DNA from: Baffinella frigidus
Lineage: Eukaryota; Cryptophyceae; Cryptomonadales; Baffinellaceae
Reading direction: 5' to 3'
Length of the DNA stretch: 10,217 nt
NCBI GenBank assembly: GCA_026770585.1
Contig: MU646819.1
Span: forward strand, 258,235 to 268,451
A program made the position numbers and the translations under genes. Below are positions 1 through 6,363 of this stretch, one piece after another. Every line of letters starts with the position of its first letter. Position 1 is the stretch's first letter. The notes under the pieces were generated by a model. The model did not search any database. It was not told the DNA's origin and worked only from the letters and a program-made list of their open reading frames with translations.

Positions 1-76
1 CCCCAAACCCCAAACCCCAAACCCCAAACCCCAAACCCCAACCCCCAAACCCCAAACCCCAAACCCTAAACCCTCA
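1..76 (-). repeat. Degenerate telomere-like array, C-rich strand
   Basis: About ten head-to-tail units, mostly CCCCAAA and changing to CCCTAAA at 62-75. Read on the minus strand these are TTTGGGG and TTTAGGG. A C-rich plus strand at the left edge is the orientation expected at a left chromosome end. The CCCCAAA majority and the early breakdown at 77 suggest subtelomeric variant repeats, not the perfect terminal telomere. A spacer (77-129) separates it from the next array. Confidence 0.85.
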
Positions 77-129
77 ACATCCTTTCTCCCTCGCATGCTT
101 GCAAAGCCCCCTGACACCGCTTAACCTTG

Positions 130-197
130 AACCCCAAACCCCAAACCCCAAACCCCAAACCCCAAACCCTAAACCCTAAACCCTAAACCCTGAACCG
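130..197 (-). repeat. Second degenerate telomere-like array
   Basis: Same orientation as the array at 1-76, again CCCCAAA first and CCCTAAA last (165-191). The repeated order of variants suggests that the two arrays are duplicates of one block. It decays at 190-197 into CCCTGAACC. Confidence 0.85.
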
Positions 198-397
198 TGC
201 TCCGCGCTCGTGTGAACCGCGCCTCCACCCCCGTGTGAACTGCGCCCCCAAGAGATTGATAATTTGTTGCCAAACAACCAGCGTCAGCACCGCACATGCT
301 CCGCATTGTGCCACTACTGTACCCCGTGTCGGCCGCTCATACGAGCATTTTCCGGATGGATTCTAACTCCACCTCCCAACCCTAACCCTATTCGTAG
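198..397. other. Unique stretch, no gene seen
   Basis: No open frame of note. A short direct repeat (GTGTGAACCGCGCC at 211 and GTGTGAACTGCGCC at 233) lies at its left end. A two-unit telomere-like scrap, CCCTAACCCTA, lies at 380-390. I see nothing else in it. Confidence 0.6.
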
Positions 398-506
398 TAG
401 GAGTGAAGGGTGTTACAGGTTTCGGTACAAATAGCGCCAGTGGTGCACGCCCCCAACTCTATCTGTACCAGGAGTGAAGGATCTTGATGGTCTCGGTAGA
501 AATAGT
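398..506. repeat. Two diverged 38-base direct repeats, 71-base spacing
   Basis: 398-435 and 469-506 share AGGAGTGAAGG at their left part and TCGGTA-AAATAG at their right part. Divergence is spread evenly, so the duplication is old. Confidence 0.65.
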
Positions 507-525
507 TTGTACCACCCGTACAAAC
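505..525. repeat. Short perfect inverted repeat
   Basis: GTTTGTAC (505-512) and GTACAAAC (518-525) are separated by five bases. A further TTTGTACCACC follows at 528-538, giving a direct repeat of the left arm and loop. No function can be assigned. Confidence 0.7.
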
Positions 526-558
526 AATTTGTACCACCACTTACCAGCGGCCTGATGT

Positions 559-646
559 GATCCGAAAGGACGCATGGCCTTTCTGCAGGATACGTTCCGG
601 TGTCCGCCTATGGTGGGAGTTAAAAGAACCTAAAGGACCTAAAGGT
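559..646 (+). repeat. R1 copy 1
   Basis: R1 starts at GATCCGAAAG and ends in the 9-base tail pattern CCTAAAGGA repeated. The same sequence with about 80 percent identity is inside Fb1 at 7055-7133 (minus). A short frame, 559-633, reads DPKGRMAFLQ then FRCPPMVGVKRT and ends at TAA 631-633. It is cut off upstream by an in-frame stop at 553-555, so it is a fragment. A tail of short tandem units and no terminal inverted repeats within the unit would suit the 3' end of a non-LTR retroelement or SINE, but that is inference. Confidence 0.7.
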
Positions 647-698
647 CCTAAACGGCCGAGTTCCTAAACTCTTTCCCTTTCCAGTTCGCGGACGCACT

Positions 699-780
699 GC
701 GCGCGGCGATGAACGATTACCTCATCTCCGACTGACGGGCCCGCCTCGGGACGGACGGGCCCGCCTCACGACAAAATATC
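699..780. repeat. 82-base direct repeat, left copy
   Basis: 699-780 matches 999-1080 at an offset of exactly 300 bases, from TGCGCG through to ACAAAATATC. Between the copies lie a truncated Fb2 and R2. Fb2 begins at the TA that ends this copy. Confidence 0.8.
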
Positions 781-863
781 CCTTGAGTGGCGAGCAGGTT
801 CATACGCCCTACCGTAGGGCCCTGGGACCTGCCTAGGACCTCTTGGCGGTCAATTTTGACCGC
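779..863 (+). mobile_element. Fb2 copy 1, right end missing
   Basis: Starts CCCTTGAGTGGC after a TA (777-778). It continues through the Fb2 core ACCGTAGGGCCCTGGG (811-826) and the palindrome around GGTCAATTTTGACC. It stops at 863, where minisatellite resumes, so the right terminal arm is deleted. The second 82-base repeat (999-1080) shows the same spot without Fb2. Confidence 0.75.
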
Positions 864-876
864 CCCGCCTCGGGAC

Positions 877-970
877 GGACTTCGAAGGGATTTTGAATAA
901 CCCCTAAGCAATAAGGCCTAGGACCCTACGGTAGGCAACCCGTAGGGACATAGGGGGGTTCCTACAGATA
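877..970 (+). repeat. R2 copy 1
   Basis: This 94-base segment matches 7931-8024 end to end with only a few differences, starting CGGACTTCGAAGGGATTTTG. It holds CCTAGGACCCTACGGTAGG (917-935), the reverse complement of the core shared with Fb1 and Fb2. It has no clear terminal inverted repeats or target duplication. Confidence 0.8.
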
Positions 971-1173
971 GAAGAAGGTCGGGGGGCGGGGTACATCCCT
1001 GCGCGGCTTTGAACGACTACCGCGTTTCCGACTGACGGGCCCGCCTCGGGTCGGACGGGCCCGCCTTAGGACAAAATATCAGGACGGGCCCGCCTCGGGA
1101 CGGAACCTGGGGACACAGTCCCGCGTAGGATAGCCGGAGTGACTTGACAGGTAAAGTCAGGACGGATGTGTGA

Positions 1174-1291
1174 TAGTGCCGTGGTCGGAGCTCCCAATCC
1201 TACCCCGCTTCCCACCCGCGCTACCCACATGGGGATATGGGTTGTGCGGGTGGGAATGGGGATGGGACTGGGAACTCCGACCATGGCACTA
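1174..1291. mobile_element. Fb3, single foldback element
   Basis: Arms of about 55 bases run inward from GTGCCGTGGTCGGAG (1176) and from CTCCGACCATGGCAC, which ends at 1289. The whole is flanked by TA at 1174-1175 and 1290-1291 and sits in the minisatellite. The form (short, non-coding, long inverted arms, TA flanks) is that of a MITE of Tc1/mariner type. Only one copy is seen, so its mobility is inferred. Confidence 0.8.
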
Positions 1292-1427
1292 CATACAACG
1301 GACGGGCCCGCCTCGGGACGGACGGGCCCGCCTCGGGAGAGTGTAAGGATGGGCCCGCCTCAGGACGGGGGGGGCGCCTCAGGGCAGATGGGCCCGCCTC
1401 GGGATGGTCGTAGGACACGCTCGCCTT

Positions 1428-1468
1428 GTTTAGGGTTTGGGGTTCAGAGTTTAGGGTTCAGACTGATT
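1428..1468 (+). repeat. Short interstitial telomere-like tract
   Basis: About five G-rich units such as TTTAGGG, TTTGGGG and TTCAGAG, embedded in the minisatellite and oriented opposite to the arrays at 1-197. Confidence 0.75.
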
Positions 1469-1596
1469 TCGCCGCGGCGCTGTAGCGCACGGGCCCGCCT
1501 CGGGACGGACGGGCCCGCCTCAGGACTGACGGGCCCGCCTCGGGAGAGTGTAAGGACAGGCCCGCCTCGGGCGTGTAAGAAGGTGCGCCTCGGGAT

Positions 1597-1717
1597 TCCT
1601 TAAGTGGCCAGTAGCATCCCTTAAGTGGCCAGTGGCCAATACGCTCCTACCGTGGGGCATAAGTATTAGCCTAGGACCTGTGGAGGGTCATATATGACCC
1701 CCTGGCCACTTAAGGGG
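1597..1717 (+). mobile_element. Fb2 copy 2, with an extra left end
   Basis: The complete element is 1617-1717, from CCCTTAAGTGGCC to GGCCACTTAAGGGG. A second left end, CCTTAAGTGGCCAGTA, precedes it at 1598-1613, a partial tandem duplication of the terminus. The internal palindrome is TCATATATGA in place of the usual CAAATTTG. The next element, Fb1, starts directly at the TA following its right end. Confidence 0.75.
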
Positions 1718-1840
1718 TACAGGGGTACCTCGCTCATAAGAAACCGCCTCCCCCCCCTAGGACCACCATAGGGCCCTAGGCATAGGCCTACTGTAGGCTC
1801 CTAGGGTGAGGCAGTTTCTTATGAGCGAGGTACCCCTGTA
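1718..1840 (+). mobile_element. Fb1 copy A
   Basis: Terminal arms CAGGGGTACCTCGCTCATAA and its inverse flank a C- and G-rich inner arm and a ~45-base core. TA is present at both edges (1718-1719, 1839-1840). It carries no coding capacity. The core runs ACCATAGGGCCCTAGGCAT, the same orientation as copy F and opposite to the other six. Short, non-coding, TA-flanked and multicopy, it is best called a MITE probably moved by a Tc1/mariner-type transposase supplied elsewhere. Confidence 0.9.
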
Positions 1841-1968
1841 GTGTGTGAGGGAGGCGTGTGTTTGGTGGTGCTTGGTGCTTTTTATTAAACTCAACATCGC
1901 CCGATCGAAAGTAACATGGAAACCACTACTGAAAACCGTGGCCCGGAGGGTGCGGGTTCTTTGTTTTC

Positions 1969-2088
1969 TACAGGGGTACCTCGCGCATAAGAACCCCCCC
2001 CCCGAAGGACCCTACAGTAGGCCTATGCCTAGGGCCCTATGGTGATCCTAGGGGGGTGGGCGTTTCTTATGAGCGAGGTACACCTGTA
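1969..2088 (-). mobile_element. Fb1 copy B
   Basis: A 120-base copy with TA at each edge. Left arm is changed at one terminal base group (CTCGCGCATAAG) and the right end reads TACACCTGTA. Core is in the reverse orientation to copy A (CCTAGGGCCCTATGGT, 2028-2043). The spacer from copy A (1841-1968) shows no repeat or gene. Confidence 0.88.
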
Positions 2089-2129
2089 CCCTGAACCCTA
2101 GAACGCCCATCGTGGTCGATGCGCAGCTT

Positions 2130-2202
2130 GCCCTTTAGGTCCTTTAGGTTTTAATTTCTCCCAACATAACCCAACGACACGCCGTTCCGTAGAAGGGATC
2201 TG
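2130..2202 (-). repeat. R1 copy 2
   Basis: Starts GCCCTTTAGGTCC and is the inverted counterpart of 5289-5361, with about five or six differences in 73 bases. These two form a sub-family distinct from the 559 and 7055 copies. The matching part reads LLRNGVSLGYVGRN to a stop on the minus strand, but a one-base indel breaks the frame before it. Confidence 0.8.
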
Positions 2203-2223
2203 CCGCATAAACCCTTTACCCTC

Positions 2224-2352
2224 ACCACACGGTGGACTACGAACCTTTCATCAAAAGTCAACTTGCCTGAAAATATCGAAGCATTCGTGTAATAATTTTC
2301 ATTAATATTACTAGTGAAAGTATTCAGCACCCGCAGAGCGGGAGTCCACCGT
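2224..2352 (-). repeat. R3 copy 1, partial
   Basis: 2225-2267 (CACACGGTGGACTACG, then TTTCATCAAAAGTCAACTT) is the reverse complement of the right part of R3 at 7270-7312 and 9585-9626. AGTCCACCG at 2343-2351 is an inverted copy of its terminus, so the segment may be a complete foldback variant. The centre is AT-rich and does not match the other R3 copies. Confidence 0.6.
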
Positions 2353-2459
2353 TACTTAAGTTGACGGGGGTTCCACTTTTGCTTTGAGACGTTCCACTCT
2401 CGACGTTTGTCTCGGTGGGCAGCGCTGTTCGGGGCCGCGCATCTGCAGCAGGAGTGCTA

Positions 2460-2560
2460 TCCCGTAAGTGCCCATACCGACAAATTTGTGGGCCAAGAGG
2501 TCCTAGGCAGGTCCTAGGGCCCTATGGTAGGGCGTATGAGTCTACTGGCCACTTAAGGGG
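2460..2560 (-). mobile_element. Fb2 copy 3
   Basis: Complete and inverted relative to copies 1 and 2. The left end is mutated (CCCGTAAGTGCCC) and the right end intact (CTGGCCACTTAAGGGG). TA lies on both sides (2458-2459, 2561-2562), the clearest single case for a TA target duplication in this family. Core is CCTAGGGCCCTATGGTAG. Confidence 0.8.
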
Positions 2561-2562
2561 TA

Positions 2563-2851
2563 CATACGGCTGTGAGGGAGCCATTGGAGCTATCTAACTC
2601 AACCCAGTCTACTTATGGGCGAGCTCTTGGTTGCAGCATCGAGCCAAACGGGCGGGGAATCTGAGAAGCAAAAGGAGCCGGCTCGTCTTCCTTTCCGGGA
2701 GAAAGGCGAGGTTTATTAACTTGAGTGAAGGCCCTCACTTACCAGTCAACTCTCTCTACTTAGGAGGCCTAAGTGAATCTACTTCGAAGGCCTAAGTGGC
2801 GTCCTCATAACCTTGCGTCCTTACATGCCCTTAGAGCCTAGATACCCACAA
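2563..2851. other. Mostly unique spacer with small repeats
   Basis: No gene seen. It contains a 16-base hairpin, AGTGAAGGCCCTCACT (2724-2739), and two adjacent ~20-base units around TCTACTT-AGGCCTAAGTG (2755-2775 and 2778-2797). The first of these folds on CTTAGG/CCTAAG. Confidence 0.55.
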
Positions 2852-2972
2852 TACAGGGGTACCTCGCCCATAAGAAACCGCCCCCCCTAGGACCCTACAG
2901 TAGGACCATGCCTAGGGTCCTATGGTGGTCCTAGGGAGGGGGGCGTTTTCTTATGGGTGAGGTACCCCTGTA
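2852..2972 (-). mobile_element. Fb1 copy C
   Basis: Complete, TA at 2852-2853 and 2971-2972. The right arm carries TTATGGGTGAGG in place of TTATGAGCGAGG. Core CCTAGGGTCCTATGGTGG has one change from the usual GGGCCC centre. Confidence 0.88.
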
Positions 2973-3023
2973 CGTCATGGATGGTGCTCTCCCCTTTTCC
3001 TGAACCTCTCGGGGTTCTCGGGC

Positions 3024-3092
3024 TACAGGGGTGCCTCGCTCATAAGAAATCGCCTCCTCCTAGGGCCCTACAGTAGGACTATGCCTAGGGCC
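3024..3092 (-). mobile_element. Fb1 copy D, left half only
   Basis: Left arm and half core are present (CAGGGGTGCCTCGCTCATAA to ATGCCTAGGGCC), then homology ends sharply at 3092. GC-rich island sequence follows. No matching right half lies nearby, so it was deleted or displaced when the island arrived. Confidence 0.85.
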
Positions 3093-3196
3093 GCTTCTCG
3101 CCTGGGGGGGACGTGGGCCGCGACCAGAGGGCGCTGGCAGCCCGAAGCCACCCCTGCAAGCTGGCGAGAAGAGAGTCAGACCAGACTCTAAGGCAG

Positions 3197-4504
3197 TCAC
3201 ACGGCTGCAACCCCGGATTTCCTCGGCACGAGGAACGAGCTACGCACCTTCGCCCACAGCACGCGCACAGGCGTGAGCACCCCAGCGAACATCCCGCGCG
3301 GCGCCCACCCCCCCGAGCCCCCCCGAGCCCACCCCCCCGAGCTCCCTCGGGGGGGGACGGCTCCAACGCCCGCCCGGGAGGATAGCTCCAAGGGGGGCGG
3401 TTCCAGCGTCCGCCTATGGTGGGAGGCAGGACCTAGACGCGAGAGTGATGGAGGGGGGGGCGAGACGCCGCACCCCCCCCCGAGCCTCAGCCCCCCCCCA
3501 CCCGGGGCCTGAGCTGTGTTGAACGTGGAGGGCACGTCGCCCTCACTGAGGGCGGGAGGTTGCAGAGGTGATCGCGGTTGGTGGGGGGGGTGCGGGCGAG
3601 GGCCGGGGGAGAGGTGGCGCGAGCTGCGTGGGCGACGGGGCAGGGGGGACGAGCTATGAGGTCTTGTTGTTGGTCCGTGGAGGAGGATGCCGGCGAGTAG
3701 TGGCGACGCCATCATGTTTCTGTCAGAAGGAGACAAGCGGCCGGGCGTGAGGGGAGACGCGCCGTCGGCGGCTGTGCGTGTTGTGGCGGCATGCGACTCG
3801 TGCGCGCGCGTTGCGTGTTTTTTGAAGTCCTGGCGGCTGCGAGAAGACGCGGCGTCTTCGTGCTCCTTTAGGTCCGTCAGGTTCTTCGAGCTCCCACCAT
3901 CGGCGGGCACGGTGCCAAGGAGGCGCGACCCGCTTGTACGCCCGAAACGATCCCCGAAACTCCGCGAGGACCGAAGAGGCGCGTCGACCTCCGCGCGCAG
4001 CTCGCCACAGAAATTGGCGGTGTCCATGCTCTGCTTGCCGTAGAAAGCGGGTGGGAGGCTGAGGATCCGGGGAGCGCTCGGGGTCCTATCGATCGGGCCG
4101 AGCAAGCAGCACCGCTGGCTCGAATTGATCGCGAGGGCGCTGCCGGCCATCGGGGAGTCGCGGCGTGAGCTCGAGTCCGGCGACTGTGGAATGCGATCGA
4201 CAGCGTCACTCACTCGCATGAGCATCTGATCCACCTCGATTGCTGAGGGACGACGTCTTCGATTCGAGACGAGATTGAAGCTGCCGGGGGGAGAGACCGC
4301 CCCAGACTCTGAGTGTCCTTTGATATGTGCCGACGCGAGAGGCCACCGCTCGCCGAGTGTTTTCCAGGCGCTGTTGGCGGAGGAAGGACGAGACATGGAA
4401 GTGGCTTTGCAGACGGAGGCGCAGGAGGGGATCCGCCGTCGAGCTGTGTGCGGTGTTTGAGGAATGCTATCGCGGGGGGCAAGGGGATCTAAACAGTTCC
4501 TCAT
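3197..4504 (-). CDS. Long Ser/Pro/Arg-rich open frame, unrecognised
   Basis: This is the only long ATG-initiated frame: 435 codons, ATG at 4502-4504, TGA at 3197-3199. An in-frame TGA lies 13 codons upstream of the ATG, so the start is bounded. I recognise no family. Residues 1-80 are polar and Ser-rich. Residues 81-215 look most protein-like (for example SAIEVDQMLMRVSDAVDRIP and APRILSLPPAFYGKQSMD). Residues 250-370 are Pro/Ser-rich with several SP or TP pairs. Residues 380-405 hold GGW repeats from a GC-rich simple tract. No signal peptide or membrane span is evident. Against a normal gene: two R1 fragments (3400-3436, 3864-3915) lie inside and are read out of their own frame, and local GC richness lowers stop frequency. 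With neutral composition near 65 percent GC such a frame would still be rare by chance. It could be a gene, a decayed gene, or an exon fragment; introns cannot be judged. Confidence 0.35.
   Translation of the reverse strand: MRNCLDPLAPRDSIPQTPHTARRRIPSCASVCKATSMSRPSSANSAWKTLGERWPLASAHIKGHSESGAVSPPGSFNLVSNRRRRPSAIEVDQMLMRVSDAVDRIPQSPDSSSRRDSPMAGSALAINSSQRCCLLGPIDRTPSAPRILSLPPAFYGKQSMDTANFCGELRAEVDAPLRSSRSFGDRFGRTSGSRLLGTVPADGGSSKNLTDLKEHEDAASSRSRQDFKKHATRAHESHAATTRTAADGASPLTPGRLSPSDRNMMASPLLAGILLHGPTTRPHSSSPLPRRPRSSRHLSPGPRPHPPHQPRSPLQPPALSEGDVPSTFNTAQAPGGGGLRLGGGCGVSPPPPSLSRLGPASHHRRTLEPPPLELSSRAGVGAVPPRGSSGGWARGGSGGWAPRGMFAGVLTPVRVLWAKVRSSFLVPRKSGVAAV
3400..3436 (+). repeat. R1 copy 3, fragment
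   Basis: TTCCAGCGTCCGCCTATGGTGGGAGG matches the R1 centre and reads FQRPPMVGGRT to TAG (3434-3436). One codon is missing relative to other copies but the frame and stop position are kept. A weaker tandem relative begins at 3359. Confidence 0.6.
3864..3915 (-). repeat. R1 copy 4, fragment
   Basis: TCCTTTAGG at the tail end followed by GTTCTTCGAGCTCCCACCAT. On the minus strand it reads CPPMVGARRT and stops at TGA (3877-3879). It lies inside the 435-codon frame but in another frame. A 17-base palindrome, GAAGACGC-G-GCGTCTTC (3843-3859), lies just beside the tail. Confidence 0.7.
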
Positions 4505-4539
4505 GCGGGGGGCGCATCGGGTTTCTGCCGACCGTCTTA

Positions 4540-4610
4540 GTCAAGAGGGTCACGTCATAAAACGACATACAGTCAAGCCCGTCAAGAGGGTCACGTCACA
4601 AAACGACATG
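4540..4610. repeat. Tandem pair of 30-base units, 41-base spacing
   Basis: 4540-4569 and 4581-4610 match almost perfectly, beginning GTCAAGAGGGTCACGTCA. They mark the right edge of the GC-rich island and lie just upstream of the 435-codon frame. From 4612 to 4792 I see no feature beyond two nearby GGGATTTTACAGGG-type words at 4719-4741. Confidence 0.8.
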
Positions 4611-4792
4611 TATCACCTCACGGATTGCGATTTAGAGCAGGCAGAAGTGGTCGAGAAGATTCGATAAGGAGGTCAGCTGTCCATCTAAACGAGACCCGAT
4701 CCCCGGTAAAATGTGCTCTTGTTTACAGGGATTTTACAGGGTCGCGCGGTTGAAATGGAAAGGGGTGGCATTTCCCCCAACCCGTCCCTAAG

Positions 4793-5149
4793 CACACGCC
4801 GAGGCTATCTATGCGAACTTTCCTAAGTCAATTATTGGATTATTGCCCAGGAAACACGCCAAAAGTGTTTATTTAATATGAACGGTAGCGCGTCCGTCCC
4901 CACGGCCGGTTGTATTTGAGAAGATGATCGATTGTGGCCGCAACCCTGTAAATTAAGGCCACACTCGATCTACGTCTCGGTTGTATTTTCCATTAATTGG
5001 GCGGCTTGATGACCAAATTTTAAACGTGTGTAGTAATTTTCGTTGATATTTGCGGGCGCCGCGTGACCAATTGTTGACTTTTGGCGTGTTTCCTGGGCAA
5101 TAATCCAATAATTGACTTAGAAATCTGTTCGCATAGATAGCCTCGTGTG
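4793..5149. mobile_element. Fb4, long-armed foldback element
   Basis: Left arm 4793-4867 and right arm 5077-5149 are inverted copies of about 73-75 bases with few differences. Both contain GAGGCTATCTATGCGAAC and AAGTCAATTATTGGATTATT. The 209-base centre is AT-rich and non-coding and holds a smaller inverted pair (4926-4939 with 4957-4970, one mismatch) and two CGGTTGTATTT words. TA flanks are not seen, so the superfamily is unclear. Its words AAGTCAATTAT and GTTGACTTTTG also occur in R3, suggesting a distant link. Confidence 0.85.
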
Positions 5150-5262
5150 GCCGAAGGGGGGGCGCGACCCGCTCGAAGTTTACGCTGTAGTAAATTTCAG
5201 GTGAGTTGACTAAAAAGTTGAGAAGGGCGCCGCACGAGCCTCTGCACTGGAGAGCGAAACGC

Positions 5263-5361
5263 GATCCGAAAGCAAAAATGCTTTCTCTGCAGTCCTTTCT
5301 ACGGAAGGGCGTGGCGTTGGGCTATGTTGGGAGAAATTAAAACCTAAAGGACCTAAAGGGC
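5263..5361 (+). repeat. R1 copy 5, with longest coding-like frame
   Basis: Starts GATCCGAAAG and ends CCTAAAGGACCTAAAGGGC. An open frame runs 5194-5340 through it and includes LHWRAKRDPKAKMLSLQSF and KGVALGYVGRN before TAA. It aligns in frame with copy 1 over DPK-x-x-M-x-x-LQ. It has an in-frame TAA at 5191-5193 and no early ATG, so it is at best a gene fragment. TTTCAG then GTGAGT at 5195-5206 resembles splice-site sequence but is not proof of one. Confidence 0.65.
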
Positions 5362-5413
5362 CCAGCTGGCGAATGCGCTCCCCGTCGTCGTCAAGCCTAC
5401 CGGGGTAGCTGGG

Positions 5414-5468
5414 CATGTATGAAGTTCGTACATTATTGTACCGGTACGACTCGTACGTGGCATACATG
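5414..5468. repeat. Nested small palindromes
   Basis: CATGTATG (5414-5421) pairs with CATACATG (5461-5468), and GTACCGGTAC (5438-5447) sits at the middle as a perfect 10-base palindrome. The interval is rich in CGTAC words on both strands. Confidence 0.65.
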
Positions 5469-5474
5469 TAGGCC

Positions 5475-5505
5475 TCTAACCCCTAGCCCCTAACCCCTAA
5501 CCCCA
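5475..5505 (-). repeat. Short interstitial telomere-like tract
   Basis: Four degenerate C-rich units, mostly CCCCTAA, in the orientation of 1-197. The following 5506-5640 shows no gene or repeat that I can identify. Confidence 0.7.
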
Positions 5506-5640
5506 ACCAGGGCTGTGGAAGGGGGGGTGCTAGGAGCGCATCCGTAGATTGTTCCCCTCCCCTCAAGAGTGAGGTGGGCGTGGTCTTCGATGTGAGTGTA
5601 CCGGTAATACAAAGCAACAACGCACCAAATCTAAGCAAGC

Positions 5641-5762
5641 TACAGGGGTACCTCGCTCATTAAGAAACTGCCCCCTCCTAGGACCATACAGCAGGCCTAT
5701 GCCTAGGGCCCTACGGTGGTCCTAGGGGGGGGGCAGTTTCTTATGAGCGAGGTACCCCTGTA
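5641..5762 (-). mobile_element. Fb1 copy G
   Basis: Complete, TA at 5641-5642 and 5761-5762. The left arm has one extra T (CTCATTAAGAAAC). Core CCTAGGGCCCTACGGTGG. Confidence 0.88.
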
Positions 5763-5777
5763 TTCCTGGAGGTCCTC

Positions 5778-5956
5778 TCGCCCACTGTAGTCCCCAGGAC
5801 TACGGCAAAACATGCCTCACCAGGAGCCGTAACATGACAAGACAGTCACCTCGGACAGTTGGCTTCGGCGTCCGCGTGACCGGTCACGCGGGCGCTCAAG
5901 AGCCTGCCGGCGGGGCTGTTCCTCGCCAACTGTAGTCCCCAGGACTACGGCAAAAC
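5778..5956. repeat. Two 34-base direct repeats around a palindrome
   Basis: 5778-5811 and 5923-5956 differ at one base; each holds GTAGTCC-CCA-GGACTAC, a hairpin, followed by GGCAAAAC. Between them lies a perfect 20-base palindrome at 5872-5891, CCGCGTGACCGGTCACGCGG, extended to 28 bases with one mismatch. Whether this is a mobile unit bounded by repeats is unknown. Confidence 0.8.
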
Positions 5957-6074
5957 AACCCCCCCCCCCTTCTCCGTGAGGCCCCAGGACCAACCCGAGG
6001 GGTTACCACAATCCATGTTGCACCAGCCGAAGCCACTACAACATGCCGGCAATAACACATCCCCAAATAGGGAC

Positions 6075-6125
6075 GCGTGTGGGATGAACCGAGGGGGCGG
6101 GACAGCTTATGTGGAGTCTGATGTT
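6075..6125 (+). repeat. R4 copy 1
   Basis: GCGTGTGGGATGAACCGAGG followed by GACAGCTTATGTGGAGT. A near-identical copy is at 6391-6440, and broken copies flank Fb1 copy H. The intact form shows the uninterrupted TTATGTGG site that is filled by Fb2 at 6832. Confidence 0.8.
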
Positions 6126-6133
6126 GCTTTCTT

Positions 6134-6170
6134 GTTGACCAGTTTGACCCGTTTGACCAGTTTGACCAGA
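6134..6170 (+). repeat. Tandem 10-base repeat
   Basis: About four units of TTTGACCAG(T), with one CCG variant. The frame at 5976-6212 that crosses it opens with GTG, not ATG, and is not called. Confidence 0.8.
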
Positions 6171-6173
6171 TTC

Positions 6174-6350
6174 GAGCCGCGTCCGCCTATGTTGGGGGCT
6201 CGAAGAACGTAAAGGACCTACAGGGGTACCTCGCTCATAAGAAACCGCCCCCCCCCCCTAGGACCACCGTAGGGCCCTAGGCATGGTCCTACTGTAGGGT
6301 CCTAGGGGGGGGCGGTTTCTTATGAGCGAGGTACCCCTGTAAAGGACCTA
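6174..6350 (+). repeat. R1 copy 6, split by Fb1 copy F
   Basis: TTCGAGCCGCGTCCGCCTATG leads to PPMLGARRT and TAA (6210-6212). The tail AAAGGACCTA is interrupted at its TA (6219-6220) by Fb1 and resumes as TAAAGGACCTA at 6340-6350. Removing Fb1 and one TA gives the usual tandem tail, so this is a natural record of a TA insertion. Confidence 0.85.
6219..6341 (+). mobile_element. Fb1 copy F, inserted in R1 tail
   Basis: A 123-base complete copy and the best-preserved: both outer arms match over more than 30 bases. The core ACCGTAGGGCCCTAGGCAT is in the orientation of copy A. TA flanks (6219-6220, 6340-6341) are confirmed by the R1 tail on each side. Confidence 0.92.
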
Positions 6351-6363
6351 TCCGAGCAAGGTG

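Larger units (their letters stand above)
732..1590. repeat. Interrupted GC-rich minisatellite
   Basis: A unit close to GACGGGCCCGCCTCGGGAC, about 20 bases, recurs at 732-770, 863-880, 1032-1070, 1081-1104, 1299-1412 and 1488-1590. Spacing changes because Fb2, R2 and Fb3 lie between or inside blocks. The frame at 1166-1603 is only the translation of this repeat (recurrent GPP motif) and is not called as a gene. Confidence 0.85.

Noticed and set aside
1-197. True terminal telomere
   Set aside because: Units are mainly CCCCAAA with breaks and spacers; a functional end should be a long, nearly perfect array.
1066-1603. Frames at 1066-1284, 1166-1603 and 1221-1418
   Set aside because: They translate the GC-rich minisatellite and Fb3, giving periodic GPP or EAGPS repeats with no sign of a real protein.
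3094-3171. tRNA-like fold from CTTCTCGCC and GGCGAGAAG
   Set aside because: The paired ends exist but no T-arm GTTCRANYC box, anticodon arm or D-arm can be made out.
3085-4209. Other frames overlapping the 435-codon frame (3085-3366, 3113-3385, 3273-3512, 3687-4043, 3877-4209)
   Set aside because: They are shadow frames in GC-rich DNA; the last one ends in an R1 fragment and the others have simple Gly/Pro/Arg composition.
5976-6212. 78-codon frame on the plus strand
   Set aside because: It opens with GTG and is made of R4, a 10-base tandem repeat and R1.
6219-6341. Fb1 as a bacterial-type terminator or insertion sequence
   Set aside because: Eight dispersed copies with TA flanks, no coding capacity and a eukaryotic context fit a MITE better.
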